Assembly: GCA_035421265.1 (NCBI GenBank)
Contig: DAOLWP010000018.1
Coordinates: forward strand, 1-11,296
Length of the DNA: 11,296 bases
Source of the DNA: UBA6220 sp937870835
GTDB lineage: Bacteria > Patescibacteriota > Minisyncoccia > Minisyncoccales > Minisyncoccaceae
Reading direction: 5' to 3'
A model generated the notes under the pieces. The model saw nothing but the letters and a program-made list of their open reading frames with translations, was not told the origin of the DNA and made no database searches. Shown one piece after another: positions 10,097 through 11,296 of the stretch. Within the stretch, counting starts at the first letter, position 1; each line of letters opens with the position of its first letter. The translations under genes were made by a program, and so were the position numbers.

Positions 10097-11230
10097 TTAG
10101 AGCCTAAAATTAGGATTTGGTTTTATTTTTTTCCATAAATAAATTTTTGGTTTTGGAGAGATGGCAGCAGCTAAAGCAATCATGCTGGCATTATCAACCG
10201 TATGTTCATTTTTAGGTAAAAAACATTTTATTTTCAAACTTTGGCAAGCTTTTTTTATTTCAGAACGTAAAATTTCATTTGCTGACACTCCTCCTCCTAA
10301 AATTATTGATTTGGCTTTGTATTGTTGGACGGCTTTAATAGTTTTTTTAAGCAAAACCTCTATAATAGCATTTTGAATTTCTTTACTCATTTCAGTTATG
10401 TATTCTGGAGAAGTTCTTTCGCTTTCTTTTCTTTTTTTATAATCATAAAGAACAGCAGTTTTTAATCCCGAAAAACTAAAGTCATAATTTTTTTCATATA
10501 GCATTGGCCGAGGGAGATGAATATTATAAACAGGAACCTTAAAATTTTTAGCTTGTTTTGATATTTCTCGTCCGCCCGGATAAGGAAGACCTAAAAGTCG
10601 GGCCGTTTTATCAAAACATTCACCGGCAGCATCATCGCGGGTTTCTCCAATTATTTTATATTTACCAATATCTTTCATTAAAATTAATTGAGTATTTCCC
10701 CCGGAAACGATTAAGCCAATCGCTGGCAAAAGGGGTGGAGTTTTTTCTTCTAACCAAGCGGATAAAAGATGCCCCTCTAAATGATTAACTCCATAAATAG
10801 GCAAGTTCCAATTAAAAGATAAAGCTTTGGCTAAATTAACACCCACCCATAAACAAGGCTCTAGTCCCGGACCGATTGTGACAGCGAGCTGATTAATATT
10901 TGGTTTTTCAAATTTTTCTAAAAATAATTTTAAGTGCGCAAATAATTCTGGATTTCTAATAAGAATTTTTTCTGTAGCTTCCATTTTTTCGGGATTTATT
11001 TTTTTAGTTGGTTTTAGAAGATTAGCCTTATCTAAAGTTCGTTCCAAAAGAGGAATAATTCTGTTTTGATGTTCACGTTTAGCAAGCGAGGGAAAAACTC
11101 CGCCATAACGAGCATGAAGTTTTTCTTGAGAGGAAATGGTTTGTGAAAGTAATTTAATCTGGCGCCCCCTTTTTTCTAAGATGCTTAAACAGGTATCATC
11201 GCAACTAGTTTCAATAGCTAATATTCTCAT
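10097..11230 (-). CDS. tsaD: tRNA N6-adenosine threonylcarbamoyltransferase TsaD
   Basis: TsaD transfers the threonylcarbamoyl group from TC-AMP to A37 of ANN-decoding tRNAs, working with TsaB/TsaE in the cytosol. Motifs are the ASKHA-fold opening LAIETSCDDT (4-13), YGGVFPSLAKREH (42-54), the metal-binding HLEGH (His150 and His154), VSGGNTQL (175-182), DDAAGECFDKTARLLGLPYPGG (199-220), FSGLKTA (253-259), LGGGVSANE (311-319) and the metal aspartate in DNASM (Asp346). At 377 residues it is about 40 longer than typical (near 337). The extra length lies between about 70 and 110, ahead of GPGLEPCLWVG. The start at 11230 gives the canonical MRILAIETS. It is first in the tsaD-prsW-hsp20 cluster. Confidence 0.97.
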   Translation of the reverse strand: MRILAIETSCDDTCLSILEKRGRQIKLLSQTISSQEKLHARYGGVFPSLAKREHQNRIIPLLERTLDKANLLKPTKKINPEKMEATEKILIRNPELFAHLKLFLEKFEKPNINQLAVTIGPGLEPCLWVGVNLAKALSFNWNLPIYGVNHLEGHLLSAWLEEKTPPLLPAIGLIVSGGNTQLILMKDIGKYKIIGETRDDAAGECFDKTARLLGLPYPGGREISKQAKNFKVPVYNIHLPRPMLYEKNYDFSFSGLKTAVLYDYKKRKESERTSPEYITEMSKEIQNAIIEVLLKKTIKAVQQYKAKSIILGGGVSANEILRSEIKKACQSLKIKCFLPKNEHTVDNASMIALAAAISPKPKIYLWKKIKPNPNFRL

Positions 11231-11244
11231 ATATATTTCAATTA

Positions 11245-11272
11245 ATTATATGTTTATTAATTAGTTTATCAC
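11245..11272 (-). promoter_or_regulatory. candidate promoter of the tsaD cluster
   Basis: On the minus strand TATAAT (11250-11245) is preceded by GTGATA (11272-11267, 4 of 6 to consensus) with a 16-base spacer. The start would fall about 7 bases before the ATG, giving a nearly leaderless mRNA. That fits the absence of a ribosome binding site. Confidence 0.4.
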
Positions 11273-11296
11273 TCTTAGAGCTTGCTGGCAATTTTG

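Overview
The window looks like a scaffold from an uncultivated, AT-rich bacterium of the Candidate Phyla Radiation (Patescibacteria), most likely on the Parcubacteria/Paceibacteria side. The reasons are a very low GC content, short and densely packed genes, tRNA genes without an encoded CCA end, mostly absent Shine-Dalgarno sequences, a LamG protein tail, small two-helix TrbC/VirB2-like pilins, and a degenerate metallo-beta-lactamase-fold gene directly upstream of gyrA. TGA is used as a stop (end of the 805-1350 gene), so the UGA-as-glycine code of Gracilibacteria does not apply. No species can be named from the sequence alone. Two runs of exactly 100 N (2942-3041 and 7792-7891) mark scaffold joins of unknown true length.

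Left part (1-2350): the 3' end of a LamG-type surface protein, a small two-helix membrane protein, an orphan protein of 181 residues with a very strong ribosome binding site, an all-helical protein of 177 residues, and a short truncated remnant of a nucleotide-binding-like protein. Middle left (2440-3193): tRNA-Phe(GAA) and tRNA-Gly(GCC). After these comes an odd 500-base non-coding stretch with three copies of a 55-base segment that starts inside the 3' end of tRNA-Gly. Between copies one and two lies a GC-rich, hairpin-packed insert bounded by inverted repeats that match the tRNA-Gly T arm.

Centre (3194-7753, all plus strand): an MBL-fold protein that has lost its metal ligands, gyrA (DNA gyrase subunit A), a class I SAM methyltransferase, and two tandem TrbC/VirB2-like pilin genes separated by an intrinsic terminator. 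Right part (7754-11296): a scaffold gap, tRNA-Leu(UAG) on the minus strand, then pyrE on the plus strand behind a structured leader with mutually exclusive hairpins. A perfect bidirectional terminator separates pyrE from a minus-strand cluster transcribed in the order tsaD, prsW-like, hsp20.

Functionally the window mixes informational genes (gyrase, three tRNAs, the t6A enzyme TsaD) with nucleotide salvage or synthesis (pyrE), protein quality control (Hsp20, PrsW-type protease) and envelope genes (LamG protein, pilins). The items most worth a second look are the tRNA-Gly-associated repeat and hairpin insert, the pyrE leader that resembles a transcription attenuator, the hairpin that buries the hsp20 ribosome binding site, and several genes whose normally invariant motifs are altered (MBL fold, GyrA QRDR and GyrA box).
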